DNA of 38,086 nt from Gammaproteobacteria bacterium (GTDB taxonomy: Bacteria; Pseudomonadota; Gammaproteobacteria; SZUA-229). The stretch covers positions 1 through 38,086 of the forward strand of contig WFOC01000012.1 in the NCBI GenBank assembly GCA_015488295.1, given 5' to 3'. Shown here in pieces: positions 7,668-15,801 of the stretch; the stretch's first letter is position 1; each line of letters opens with the position of its first letter. The translations under genes were made by a program, and so were the position numbers. The notes under the pieces are model-generated. The model saw only the letters and a list, made by a program, of their open reading frames with translations. It searched no databases and was not told the DNA's origin.

Positions 7668-8513
7668 ATGTGTGACACCTGCGGATGTAACATAACCCAC
7701 GGCAACAAGGGCCTGATTCAGCCTGGCGGCAAACTTCATAAAACTGAAAGCGGCAGGGAAGCGGTTACTGTTTTGCACAGCCTGCTGCATGAGAATGATC
7801 ACACTGCCAGACATAACCGTGATCATTTTGACTATCACAATGTGCTGGCGATCAACCTGATGTCATCCCCCGGCGCAGGCAAAACATCTTTGCTTGAAGC
7901 GACTATCCAGATATTGAACGATGATGCGAATCAGAACCAGTTGCGCATCGCGGTGATTGAAGGTGATCTTGAAACTGAAAACGATGCAGAGCGTATCCGT
8001 AAACATGGTGTCACCGCGATACAGATCACCACCGGCAGTGCCTGTCATCTGGATGCGCACATGGTGCATGAGGCATTACATAATCTTGATCTTTCACAGT
8101 TTGATATTGTGTTTATCGAAAATGTCGGCAACCTGGTCTGCCCGGCCAGCTTTGATCTTGGTCAGCATTTAAATGTGACTCTGCTGTCGGTGCCCGAAGG
8201 TGATGATAAACCTGCGAAGTATCCGGTGATGTTCCGCACCGCCGATCTGGTGATGATCAGCAAATGTGACCTGTTGCCGGTGCTTGATGATTTTGATCCG
8301 GAAAAAGCCGAAGCTTATTTGCACGACATTGCCAGCACTGCGCCTATCATTGCACTGTCATCAAAAGATCATTCCGGCATGGATGTGTGGATTGAATGGC
8401 TTGCGCATCAGATAGAAGAACGTGTTCGCTATCTCGAAAAACATCCGGTGCAGGTGCATGACCACGACCACCATCATGAACATATGCATAACGATGAAGA
8501 AACGCCTGCATGA
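7668..8513 (+). CDS. hypB: HypB, GTPase and nickel-binding maturation protein
   Basis: GTP-dependent nickel insertase of 281 residues. It opens with the high-affinity nickel motif CDTCGC (residues 2-7). A P-loop SSPGAGKTS follows at residues 66-74, then EGDLETENDAERI, the metal-site region GSACHLDAHMV, IENVGNLVCP and NKxD-like SKCDLLP. A histidine-rich tail (HDHDHHHEHMH) ends the protein and may store nickel. In many HypB proteins the histidine-rich segment lies near the N-terminus, so its C-terminal position here is uncommon. The start has a strong Shine-Dalgarno (TTGGAGGATACACC). It overlaps hypD by four bases. Confidence 0.94.
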   Translation: MCDTCGCNITHGNKGLIQPGGKLHKTESGREAVTVLHSLLHENDHTARHNRDHFDYHNVLAINLMSSPGAGKTSLLEATIQILNDDANQNQLRIAVIEGDLETENDAERIRKHGVTAIQITTGSACHLDAHMVHEALHNLDLSQFDIVFIENVGNLVCPASFDLGQHLNVTLLSVPEGDDKPAKYPVMFRTADLVMISKCDLLPVLDDFDPEKAEAYLHDIASTAPIIALSSKDHSGMDVWIEWLAHQIEERVRYLEKHPVQVHDHDHHHEHMHNDEETPA

Positions 8514-9622
8514 CGAGTGGTGTAAAACAATGGGATGCAAAACAATGGCTGGAAAAAATCCATGCGCTGCCGCATAAAAATGACAAAATAAAAATCATGA
8601 ATGTGTGCGGCGGCCACGAGCGTTCGATCACCATGGCCGGCCTGCGAAAAGTGTTGCCGGATTATCTTGAACTGGTTCCCGGTCCCGGTTGCCCGGTGTG
8701 CATCTGCCCGGAAGAAGATATTTTTGAAGCCATACAGCTGGCATTAAACGAAGATATTATCCTGGTCGCGTTTGGTGACATGTTGCGGGTGCCGGTCAAC
8801 GTGGCCAAAGTCAAAGCGCGCACACTGGAGCAGGCCAAAACGCAGGGTGCAGATATTCGACCGGTTGCATCACCCACCGAAGCGGTGAACATCGCAAAAC
8901 AAAATCTGGATAAAGCTGTGGTGTTTTTTGCCGCCGGTTTTGAAACCACTACCGCACCGGTGGCAGCGATGATGGTTGAAGGTGTGCCTGAAAATTTATC
9001 CGTATTGCTGTCCGGCCGTTTGACCTGGCCGGCAGTGGCCATGCTGCTGGAATCGGGGGAACCCGGATTTGATGCGCTGGTTGCGCCGGGGCATGTCTCC
9101 ACTGTTATGGGGCCGGAAGAATGGGCGTTTGTTGTGGATGAACACAGCATTCCGGCAGCGGTCGCCGGTTTCAAACCGGAAAGCCTGCTGGCAGCGATGT
9201 ATTCGATTTTACGTCAGCTCAACGAAGGTCGTTATTTTCTGGATAACTGTTATCCGCAGCTGGTAAAAGCTGGTGGCAATAAATCGGCGCAGGCGCATCT
9301 TAACAAAGCAATGAATATCTACGATGCCAACTGGCGCGGTGTCGGCATCATCCCGCAATCCGGTTACATGCTGGACCAAAACTACAGCCAGTGTGATGCC
9401 AGAAAACGTTTTCCCAGTTATGCCGATGACGCACGCAAACGCGCCGGGCAGATGCCGCCGGGCTGTGACTGTGCGCAGGTGGTGCTTGGTAAAATTTATC
9501 CCAATGAATGCCGTCTGTTTGGCAAAGCCTGTGTGCCGAGAAATCCAATCGGGCCGTGCATGGTTTCAGATGAAGGAGCCTGCCGCATCTGGTGGGCCGG
9601 TGGCATGCGTGAATCGGCGTGA
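8510..9622 (+). CDS. hypD: HypD, Fe(CN)2CO scaffold protein
   Basis: Iron-sulfur protein of 370 residues that, with HypC, assembles the Fe(CN)2CO group. Conserved family motifs are present: NVCGGHERSI, PGPGCPVCICP, FAAGFETT, and near the C-terminus GCDCAQVVLGKIYPNEC, which with CVPRNPIGPCMVSDEGAC holds the 4Fe-4S cluster ligands. The start ATG overlaps the hypB stop (ATGA), so the two are translationally coupled. Confidence 0.94.
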   Translation: MTSGVKQWDAKQWLEKIHALPHKNDKIKIMNVCGGHERSITMAGLRKVLPDYLELVPGPGCPVCICPEEDIFEAIQLALNEDIILVAFGDMLRVPVNVAKVKARTLEQAKTQGADIRPVASPTEAVNIAKQNLDKAVVFFAAGFETTTAPVAAMMVEGVPENLSVLLSGRLTWPAVAMLLESGEPGFDALVAPGHVSTVMGPEEWAFVVDEHSIPAAVAGFKPESLLAAMYSILRQLNEGRYFLDNCYPQLVKAGGNKSAQAHLNKAMNIYDANWRGVGIIPQSGYMLDQNYSQCDARKRFPSYADDARKRAGQMPPGCDCAQVVLGKIYPNECRLFGKACVPRNPIGPCMVSDEGACRIWWAGGMRESA

Positions 9623-9640
9623 TCATTTATTTTTCTGCAG

Positions 9641-11908
9641 ATGAAAACAGAAACTGAAACGTCTGCCAGAAAAATAATATTCTCCGGGCAGGTGCAGGGG
9701 GTTGGTTTTCGGCCATTCATTTATCGACTTGCGATCAAACATGAATTAAGCGGCTGGGTAAAAAACTGTGTTGGTGTGGTTGAAATACATGCGCAGGGAC
9801 AGCCACAAAACCTGAAAAATTTCTTAAACGATATTTTTGATAAAAAACCGCCATTAGCAAAACCCGAGCTTGCATCAGACAAACTGGTTGAACAGGGCGA
9901 TTTTAAAAGTTTCAATATCCTGCAAAGCCAGCAACAGGGTGAGGTGCACATCAGCGTGCCGAGCGATCTTTTTTTATGTGATGATTGTCTGGCTGAATTA
10001 AACCAGCCATCAGATCGCCGTTATCGTTATCCGTTCATCAACTGCACGCAATGTGGGCCGCGTTATACCCTGATACGAAGCCTGCCGTATGATCGCGCCA
10101 ATACCACCATGACGGATTTTGATTTATGCCCGGCCTGTCTGGCGGAATATAAAAATCCGCTGGACCGGCGTTTTCATGCGGAACCTGTAGCCTGTCCGGC
10201 GTGTGGCCCTTCACTGACTTTTTCCATGGCTGAGATGCAAATCGAAAATACTGAAGCGGCGCTAAACAAAGCCATCGATGTGATACGTGATGGCAAAGTG
10301 CTTGCGGTGAAAGGTGTCGGTGGTTATCACCTGATGTGTGATGCGACAAATACAGAAGCGGTGAGCCGCTTACGAAAAAACAAACCACGACCAGATAAAC
10401 CACTGGCGATTATGTTTCCCGCGCCGGTGACCACCCCCTTTCAGGTCGCACAGCAATTTGTAAGCTTAACGAAAAAAGATAAAGATTTTTTGTTGTTGCC
10501 GGCGCGCTCAATTTTACTGGTGGATAAAAAGAAAAATTCTGCACTGTCTGAGCAGATTGCACCGGGCTTGAATGAAGTGGGTGTGATGCTGCCCTACAGT
10601 CCGCTGCATTATCTCCTGTTAAATGATCTTGGCCGGCCGCTGGTGGCAAGCTCGGCAAATATCAGCGGCGAGCCGGTGTTAACTGATAACTTTGATGTCG
10701 AAAAACGACTGGCGCATGTGAGTGATGCCTGTCTGCATCATAACCGGCCGATACAGCGCCCGGTGGATGATCCGGTGTATCGAAGCATTGCAGGAAAAAA
10801 GCGGCCGATTCGAACCGGTCGCGGTTGCGCGCCGATGGAATTGCTACTGCCATTTGAGTTGCCGCACCCTGTGCTTGCTGTTGGTGCCCACATGAAAAAC
10901 ACCATCACGCTGGCATGGAAAAACCGGGCCATTATTTCACCGCACATCGGTGAGATGGATACTGTTCGCAGTCTCAAGGTTTTTGAAAATACGGTGAATG
11001 ATTTACAAAAACTTTATGATGTAAAAGTTGAAGGTATCATCTGTGACGCGCACCCCGGTTACAGCACAACACGTTGGGCGAAAAAACAGAAGCTTCCTGT
11101 GCAGCAAGTGTTGCATCATCACGCACATGCATCGGCGGCATATTATGAATGCCGCACAGAAAAACCTGTCATCGTTTTTACATGGGATGGTGTCGGTTAC
11201 GGCGAAGATGGCACACTCTGGGGCGGCGAAATGTTTCTGGGGAAACCGGGGCAGTGGCAACGTGTCGCCAGTATGCGTGAATTTTATCTTCCCGGCGGTG
11301 ATAAGGCCGGGCGGCAGCCGTGGCGAAGTGCTGCGGCATTATGCTGGCAGGCCGGGCTTGCCTGTGAAAACATTCCGCAAAAAGATCGTCTGTTAAAGCA
11401 GGCATGGCAAAAAAAAATCAACGCGCCGCAATCAAGATCGGTTGGACGTTTGTTTGATGCTGCTGCTGCATTAACCGGCGTGTGCAGTGAGGCGAGCTTT
11501 GAAGGCCAGGGACCGATGCTGTTTGAAGCACTGTGCGGTAAAGCCAATGAGGGTTTTAATGACCGGGTCGCGCTTGAATCAGAAGTGATAAATAATTTGC
11601 TGATAACAGACTGGCAGCCATTGATTGCGGTGATGCTGGATTCGTCTTTAACTATAAAAACACGCGCTTTATTATTTCATCATTCACTGGCGCATAATAT
11701 CTGGCAACAGGCAATAATCATGCGTGAAAAATATGGTGTGAACACGGTCAGTTTTTCCGGCGGCGTTTTTCAGAATCGTGTTTTAACTGAAAAAGCGATG
11801 GCATTATTATCGGATGATGGTTTTGATGTTTGTTTGCCCGAATTGATTCCGGTCAATGATGCAGGGATTAGTTTCGGGCAAGTTATGGAATATAGTTTTA
11901 AGAGATAA
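9641..11908 (+). CDS. hypF: HypF, carbamoyltransferase for cyanide ligand synthesis
   Basis: HypF uses carbamoyl phosphate and ATP to make the thiocarbamate on HypE that becomes the cyanide ligands. Domains in order: acylphosphatase (residues 10-90, FSGQVQGVGFRPF), two zinc-finger units (CDDC, CTQCGPRYT, CPAC, CPACGP; about 108-185), a YrdC-like domain (about 200-390, KGVGGYHLMCDA, DKPLAIM, ASSANISGEP), and a Kae1-like carbamoyltransferase domain (about 400-755) with HHHAHASAAYYE and FSGGVFQNRVL. At 755 residues it is full length. It follows hypD after 18 bases and is followed by repeat-rich DNA before hypE. Confidence 0.94.
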   Translation: MKTETETSARKIIFSGQVQGVGFRPFIYRLAIKHELSGWVKNCVGVVEIHAQGQPQNLKNFLNDIFDKKPPLAKPELASDKLVEQGDFKSFNILQSQQQGEVHISVPSDLFLCDDCLAELNQPSDRRYRYPFINCTQCGPRYTLIRSLPYDRANTTMTDFDLCPACLAEYKNPLDRRFHAEPVACPACGPSLTFSMAEMQIENTEAALNKAIDVIRDGKVLAVKGVGGYHLMCDATNTEAVSRLRKNKPRPDKPLAIMFPAPVTTPFQVAQQFVSLTKKDKDFLLLPARSILLVDKKKNSALSEQIAPGLNEVGVMLPYSPLHYLLLNDLGRPLVASSANISGEPVLTDNFDVEKRLAHVSDACLHHNRPIQRPVDDPVYRSIAGKKRPIRTGRGCAPMELLLPFELPHPVLAVGAHMKNTITLAWKNRAIISPHIGEMDTVRSLKVFENTVNDLQKLYDVKVEGIICDAHPGYSTTRWAKKQKLPVQQVLHHHAHASAAYYECRTEKPVIVFTWDGVGYGEDGTLWGGEMFLGKPGQWQRVASMREFYLPGGDKAGRQPWRSAAALCWQAGLACENIPQKDRLLKQAWQKKINAPQSRSVGRLFDAAAALTGVCSEASFEGQGPMLFEALCGKANEGFNDRVALESEVINNLLITDWQPLIAVMLDSSLTIKTRALLFHHSLAHNIWQQAIIMREKYGVNTVSFSGGVFQNRVLTEKAMALLSDDGFDVCLPELIPVNDAGISFGQVMEYSFKR

Positions 11909-11926
11909 AACATTTTTCATTACAGG

Positions 11927-12104
11927 CACAAAGAGTACAGAGGAAAACCTTTTATTGTTTTCTGTCATCCTGACCGGAGCGAAGCGTAGTGGAAGGATCT
12001 TGCCAACACCTGTTTAACATCAGGTAGTAAGATCCTTCACTATCGTTCAGGATGACAGCGAACCTGGTACAAAGGATATTTTATTTTCCTATGTGCCTCT
12101 GTGG
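11927..12104. repeat. nested dispersed repeat between hypF and hypE
   Basis: The 229-base gap holds two nested inverted repeats. The inner one (11963-12057) starts TGTCATCCTGACCGGAGCG and ends TTCAGGATGACA. Its arms also share GTAGTGGAAGGATCTT-type sequence, and the loop carries a small ACCTG/CAGGT hairpin. A related copy lies at 31132-31273. The outer arms (CACAAAGAGTACAGAGGAAAA at 11927 and its diverged complement ending at 12104) enclose it. The unit can form a long stem and may reduce read-through into hypE. No gene is present. Confidence 0.7.
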
Positions 12105-12137
12105 TGAAAATATCTTAACAGCTGGGATAGATAAACA

Positions 12138-13136
12138 ATGCAAGACACACACATATCATTAGCGCACGGTAATGGCGGTCGTTACATGCGCGAACTCATC
12201 GAAGAGATTTTTGCGCGCCATTTGACTAATCCTGAACTGGATGTACAGGCCGATGCTGTGCCGATTGCGCTTGATGGTGATGTGCTGTTTACCACCGATG
12301 GCTTTACCGTGCAGCCGCTGGAATTTCCCGGCGGCAACATCGGTTCGCTGGCCGTGCATGGCACCACTAATGATCTTGCTGTGGCGGGCGCTATACCAAA
12401 ATATCTAAGTCTGAATGCGTTTATCGAAGAAGGCCTGGAAATCGCCACGCTGGAACGCATCATAAAAACACTGGCAGAAACCGCTGCCGAGATTGGTGTC
12501 AAAGTGGTCTGCGGTGATACCAAGGTTTTACGTCGTGGCGAAGGTGGCGGTTTGTACCTGGCGACCACCGGTGTCGGTATCCGCCATGGGCACGTGATGT
12601 CGATGAAAAATATTCAACACGGTGATGCCATCATCGTTAGTGGCCCGGTCGGTGATCACGGTATTGCCGTGATGCTGGCGCGTGAAGAATTCGGCCTGCG
12701 TGGTGACATTCAATCCGATGCTGCCAGCGTATTAAAATTAACCACCGCCGCGATGGATTTTAAAGGTTTGCGTTTCATGCGTGACCCGACGCGCGGCGGC
12801 ATTGCCACTGTCTGTGCCGAATTATTTCGTGCTACCGGTTTTGGCGTGCGCCTGTTACAGGAAAAACTTCCGGTGCGTGATGCCGTGCAATCGGTGTGTG
12901 ATATGCTCGGTTACGACCCGATGTATCTTGCCTGTGAAGGTCGTGTTGTTGCGGTGGCGGCACCGGCTGATGCGCCGGCATTGCTGAAAACCTGGCAAAA
13001 CCTTGAACAGGGCAAAGATGCTGCCATCATAGGCAGTATTGATGCGGACACCCGCTGTGTTTTAATGCAGACCGATATTGGTGGTGAACGCATACTGGAA
13101 GAACTCGAAGACGACCCTTTACCCAGGATTTGCTGA
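12138..13136 (+). CDS. hypE: HypE, thiocyanate-forming maturation protein
   Basis: PurM-like protein of 332 residues that dehydrates a C-terminal thiocarboxamide to thiocyanate, giving the cyanide ligands. It starts with the family pattern LAHGNGGRYMRELIEEIF and has FTTDGFTVQPLEFPGGNIG, HGTTNDLAVAGA, VCGDTKV and MRDPTRGGIATV. It ends PRIC-stop with the modified C-terminal cysteine. It closes the hyp order C-A-B-D-F-E and is separated from hypF by the repeat unit. A possible ribosome site is GCTGGGATAG. Confidence 0.94.
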   Translation: MQDTHISLAHGNGGRYMRELIEEIFARHLTNPELDVQADAVPIALDGDVLFTTDGFTVQPLEFPGGNIGSLAVHGTTNDLAVAGAIPKYLSLNAFIEEGLEIATLERIIKTLAETAAEIGVKVVCGDTKVLRRGEGGGLYLATTGVGIRHGHVMSMKNIQHGDAIIVSGPVGDHGIAVMLAREEFGLRGDIQSDAASVLKLTTAAMDFKGLRFMRDPTRGGIATVCAELFRATGFGVRLLQEKLPVRDAVQSVCDMLGYDPMYLACEGRVVAVAAPADAPALLKTWQNLEQGKDAAIIGSIDADTRCVLMQTDIGGERILEELEDDPLPRIC

Positions 13137-13145
13137 TAAATAACT

Positions 13146-14369
13146 ATGCAAGCACATACCTTTTTTCTGTATCTGCTGATTATTTTGCTCGCAGCGCGGC
13201 TGTTTGCAGAACTTGCTGTTCGCCTTAAATCGCCCTCGGTTATCGGCGAACTGTTTGCCGGTATTGTTATTGGTCCCAGTCTGTTTGGCTGGATCGAGCC
13301 GGTGGAAGCGCTCAAGCTGATGGCCGAGATCGGCATCATCCTGCTGCTGTTCGAAGTTGGCCTGAGCACCGATATTAAACGCCTGATTCGCTCCGGCACC
13401 AAATCCACCGTTGTTGCCATCGTCGGTTTTATCGCGCCGTTGATTTTTGGTTTTTCCATCGCTTACTGGCTGTTTGAACTGTCATTGCTGATCTCGTTGT
13501 TTATCGGCGGCACGCTCACCGCCACCAGTATCGGTATTACAGTGCGGGTGCTTACCGATCTGAAACTAAATAATTCCCATCAGGGACAGATCGTGCTGGG
13601 CGCGGCCGTACTTGATGATGTGCTGGGGGTTATTTTGCTGGCATTGCTCTACGAATTTTCTACAGGTGGTGGTGTTAACTGGGTAAATGCAGCCAAGGTG
13701 CTGCTGTTTGTCAGTGCCTTTTTTATTCTGGCCCCGGTGCTGGCGAAACTGATGTCGCTGGTTATCAAGCGGGTGCACGCCAACAGCGAGATTCCCGGCT
13801 TGATTCCGACCACCATTGTTTCGCTGGTACTGTTTTTTGCCTGGCTGGCACATGCCATCGGTGCGCCTGAACTGCTTGGTGGTTTTGCTGCCGGACTGGC
13901 ATTGTCGCGCCGTTTCTTTTTACCGCTGGGCGTGACCTTGCGTACCGATGAAAGTTTTGCCGAGACTATCGAGAAACAGATGCAGCCGATCATCAGTCTG
14001 TTCACGCCGATTTTTTTTGTGGTGGTCGGGCTGTCGATCAATCTGCGTGAAATCGACTGGTCGTCGCCGCAGGTCTGGGTCTTTTCTTTTGTGCTGTTGC
14101 TTGCAGCCATCCTCGGCAAGCTTCTTGGTTCGTTTTTTATTCGCGAAAACCTGGCTTCCAGAGTAATGATTGGTATGTCGATGGTGCCGCGCGGTGAGGT
14201 CGGTCTGATTTTTGTCGAGCTGGGCCGACTCAGTGGTATCTTTAATAATGAAATCCATGCTGGTATGGTTATCGTTATTGTGCTGACTACAGTGATTCCA
14301 CCTTTTGCTATGAAATATTTTTACCGGCGTTATTCGCATCTTCTGGTAGAGGCGGAGATACCTAAATAA
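13146..14369 (+). CDS. CPA2-family cation:proton antiporter (KefB/NapA-like)
   Basis: Integral membrane protein of 407 residues with about 12 hydrophobic helices, starting directly in the membrane (FFLYLLIILLAARLFAELA). The conserved pattern SPSVIGELFAGIVIGPSLFGWIEP matches the Na+/H+ or K+/H+ exchanger fold, and LGAAVLDDVLGVI contains the paired Asp residues expected for transport. No C-terminal NAD-binding (RCK) domain is present, so it is unlike full-length KefB/KefC. It begins nine bases after hypE, so read-through from the hyp operon is possible. Substrate ion unknown. Confidence 0.88.
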   Translation: MQAHTFFLYLLIILLAARLFAELAVRLKSPSVIGELFAGIVIGPSLFGWIEPVEALKLMAEIGIILLLFEVGLSTDIKRLIRSGTKSTVVAIVGFIAPLIFGFSIAYWLFELSLLISLFIGGTLTATSIGITVRVLTDLKLNNSHQGQIVLGAAVLDDVLGVILLALLYEFSTGGGVNWVNAAKVLLFVSAFFILAPVLAKLMSLVIKRVHANSEIPGLIPTTIVSLVLFFAWLAHAIGAPELLGGFAAGLALSRRFFLPLGVTLRTDESFAETIEKQMQPIISLFTPIFFVVVGLSINLREIDWSSPQVWVFSFVLLLAAILGKLLGSFFIRENLASRVMIGMSMVPRGEVGLIFVELGRLSGIFNNEIHAGMVIVIVLTTVIPPFAMKYFYRRYSHLLVEAEIPK

Positions 14370-14395
14370 AGTTGAGCAACTGAGGCTGAGACAAC

Positions 14396-15799
14396 ATGGC
14401 AATCGAAGTTGAATTTCTGGGGGCGACCGGTGAGGTTACCGGTTCCTGTCATCTGGTAACGGTTGGCGATTATAAAATTCTGCTTGATTGCGGCCTGGTG
14501 CAGGGGCGCGCCAAAGATGAAGAACGCAACCGGCAGGCGTTTCCGTTTGATCCCGCCAGCATTGATGCCGTGGTTTTAAGCCACGCGCATATCGACCATT
14601 CCGGTCGCCTGCCAATGCTGGTGAAAGCCGGCTTTCGCGGCACCATTTTTACTCACCGTGCCTGCCGTGACCTGTGCCGTATCATGTTAAAAGATTCCGC
14701 TTTTCTGTATCAGAAAGATGTCGAATGGGAAAACCGGAAACGCGCCCGAAAAGGGCTGAAGCTGGTTGAGGCGATGTATACCGTCGACGATGCTGCGGTG
14801 GCGATGAAACAGTTCAAGGGACTGGTCTATCAGCAAAAAAAGCGCATCCTGCCAAATGTAACTTTACAGCTGAATGATGCCGGTCACATTCTTGGCTCGT
14901 CCATCGTGGAGTTGTGGATGGAGGACGAAGGTCAGCAACGCAAGCTTGTTTTCAGCGGTGACCTCGGTCGTTCCGGCATGCCTATTCTGCAGGACCCGGT
15001 TATTATTGAGGAAGCCGATCTGGTTATCATGGAAAGCACTTACGGTGATCGCCTGCATCGTTCCTGGGACAAAACCACAAAAGAAATTTCCGAGGTTTTA
15101 TCGGCGGCCATGAGCGGCAACGGCAATATTCTGATGCCGGCGTTTTCTGTCGGGCGCACGCAGGAGATTCTGTACCTGTTCGCCAAATATTATAAACAGT
15201 GGCAACTGGATCGCTGGCAGATATTTCTCGACAGCCCGCTGGCGATTGAAGCGACGCGCATTTTCATGAATAACGATGACCTGTTCAACGATGAGATGCA
15301 GGCGCTGTTTCAGAAAAACAAGCGGCAGTCCATTTTGCCCAATCTGCATATCTCGCGAACCACCAATCAATCGATGGCACTTAACCGGGTGCATGATGGC
15401 GCGATTATTATTGCTGGCAGTGGCATGTGCAGTGGCGGCCGCATCAAGCAACATCTGAAACACAATGTCTGGCGCAGTGATTGTCATGTCATTATTTCCG
15501 GCTTTCAGGCACGCGGCACGCTCGGCCGCAAACTGGTTGACGGTGCAAAACGCATTACGCTGTGGGGGGAAACGGTGCAGGTGGCTGCCCGCATTCATAC
15601 CATTGGTGGTCTGTCGGCGCATGCTGATCAGCAGGCGTTAAAAAACTGGTACCGGCATTTCAGAAATCGTCCGTGTGTGGTGCTGGTGCACGGTGAACCA
15701 CAGGCGCAGGAACGCTTACGTGACGTTTTGCAAAAAGAGCTGAAGGCGAAAGTCGTCATCGCAAAACGTGGTCAGAAAATTAACCTGTTAAAACTTTAG
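14396..15799 (+). CDS. metallo-beta-lactamase/beta-CASP RNase-like protein
   Basis: A 467-residue RNA-processing-type hydrolase. The MBL core has SHAHIDHSG (His63, His65, Asp67 and His68 as zinc ligands), the metal-bridging Asp in FSGDLGRSG, and STYGDR. The inserted beta-CASP part has AFSVGRTQEIL and AGSGMCSGGRI, and a C-terminal RMMBL region contains GLSAHADQ and VLVHGEPQA. These are the hallmarks of CPSF73-like bacterial and archaeal exo/endonucleases. Its position between two ion transporters, with 26 bases upstream and 2 bases downstream, is odd for an RNase. It may act on their shared transcript, which is speculative. Confidence 0.88.
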   Translation: MAIEVEFLGATGEVTGSCHLVTVGDYKILLDCGLVQGRAKDEERNRQAFPFDPASIDAVVLSHAHIDHSGRLPMLVKAGFRGTIFTHRACRDLCRIMLKDSAFLYQKDVEWENRKRARKGLKLVEAMYTVDDAAVAMKQFKGLVYQQKKRILPNVTLQLNDAGHILGSSIVELWMEDEGQQRKLVFSGDLGRSGMPILQDPVIIEEADLVIMESTYGDRLHRSWDKTTKEISEVLSAAMSGNGNILMPAFSVGRTQEILYLFAKYYKQWQLDRWQIFLDSPLAIEATRIFMNNDDLFNDEMQALFQKNKRQSILPNLHISRTTNQSMALNRVHDGAIIIAGSGMCSGGRIKQHLKHNVWRSDCHVIISGFQARGTLGRKLVDGAKRITLWGETVQVAARIHTIGGLSAHADQQALKNWYRHFRNRPCVVLVHGEPQAQERLRDVLQKELKAKVVIAKRGQKINLLKL

Positions 15800-15801
15800 C
15801 T

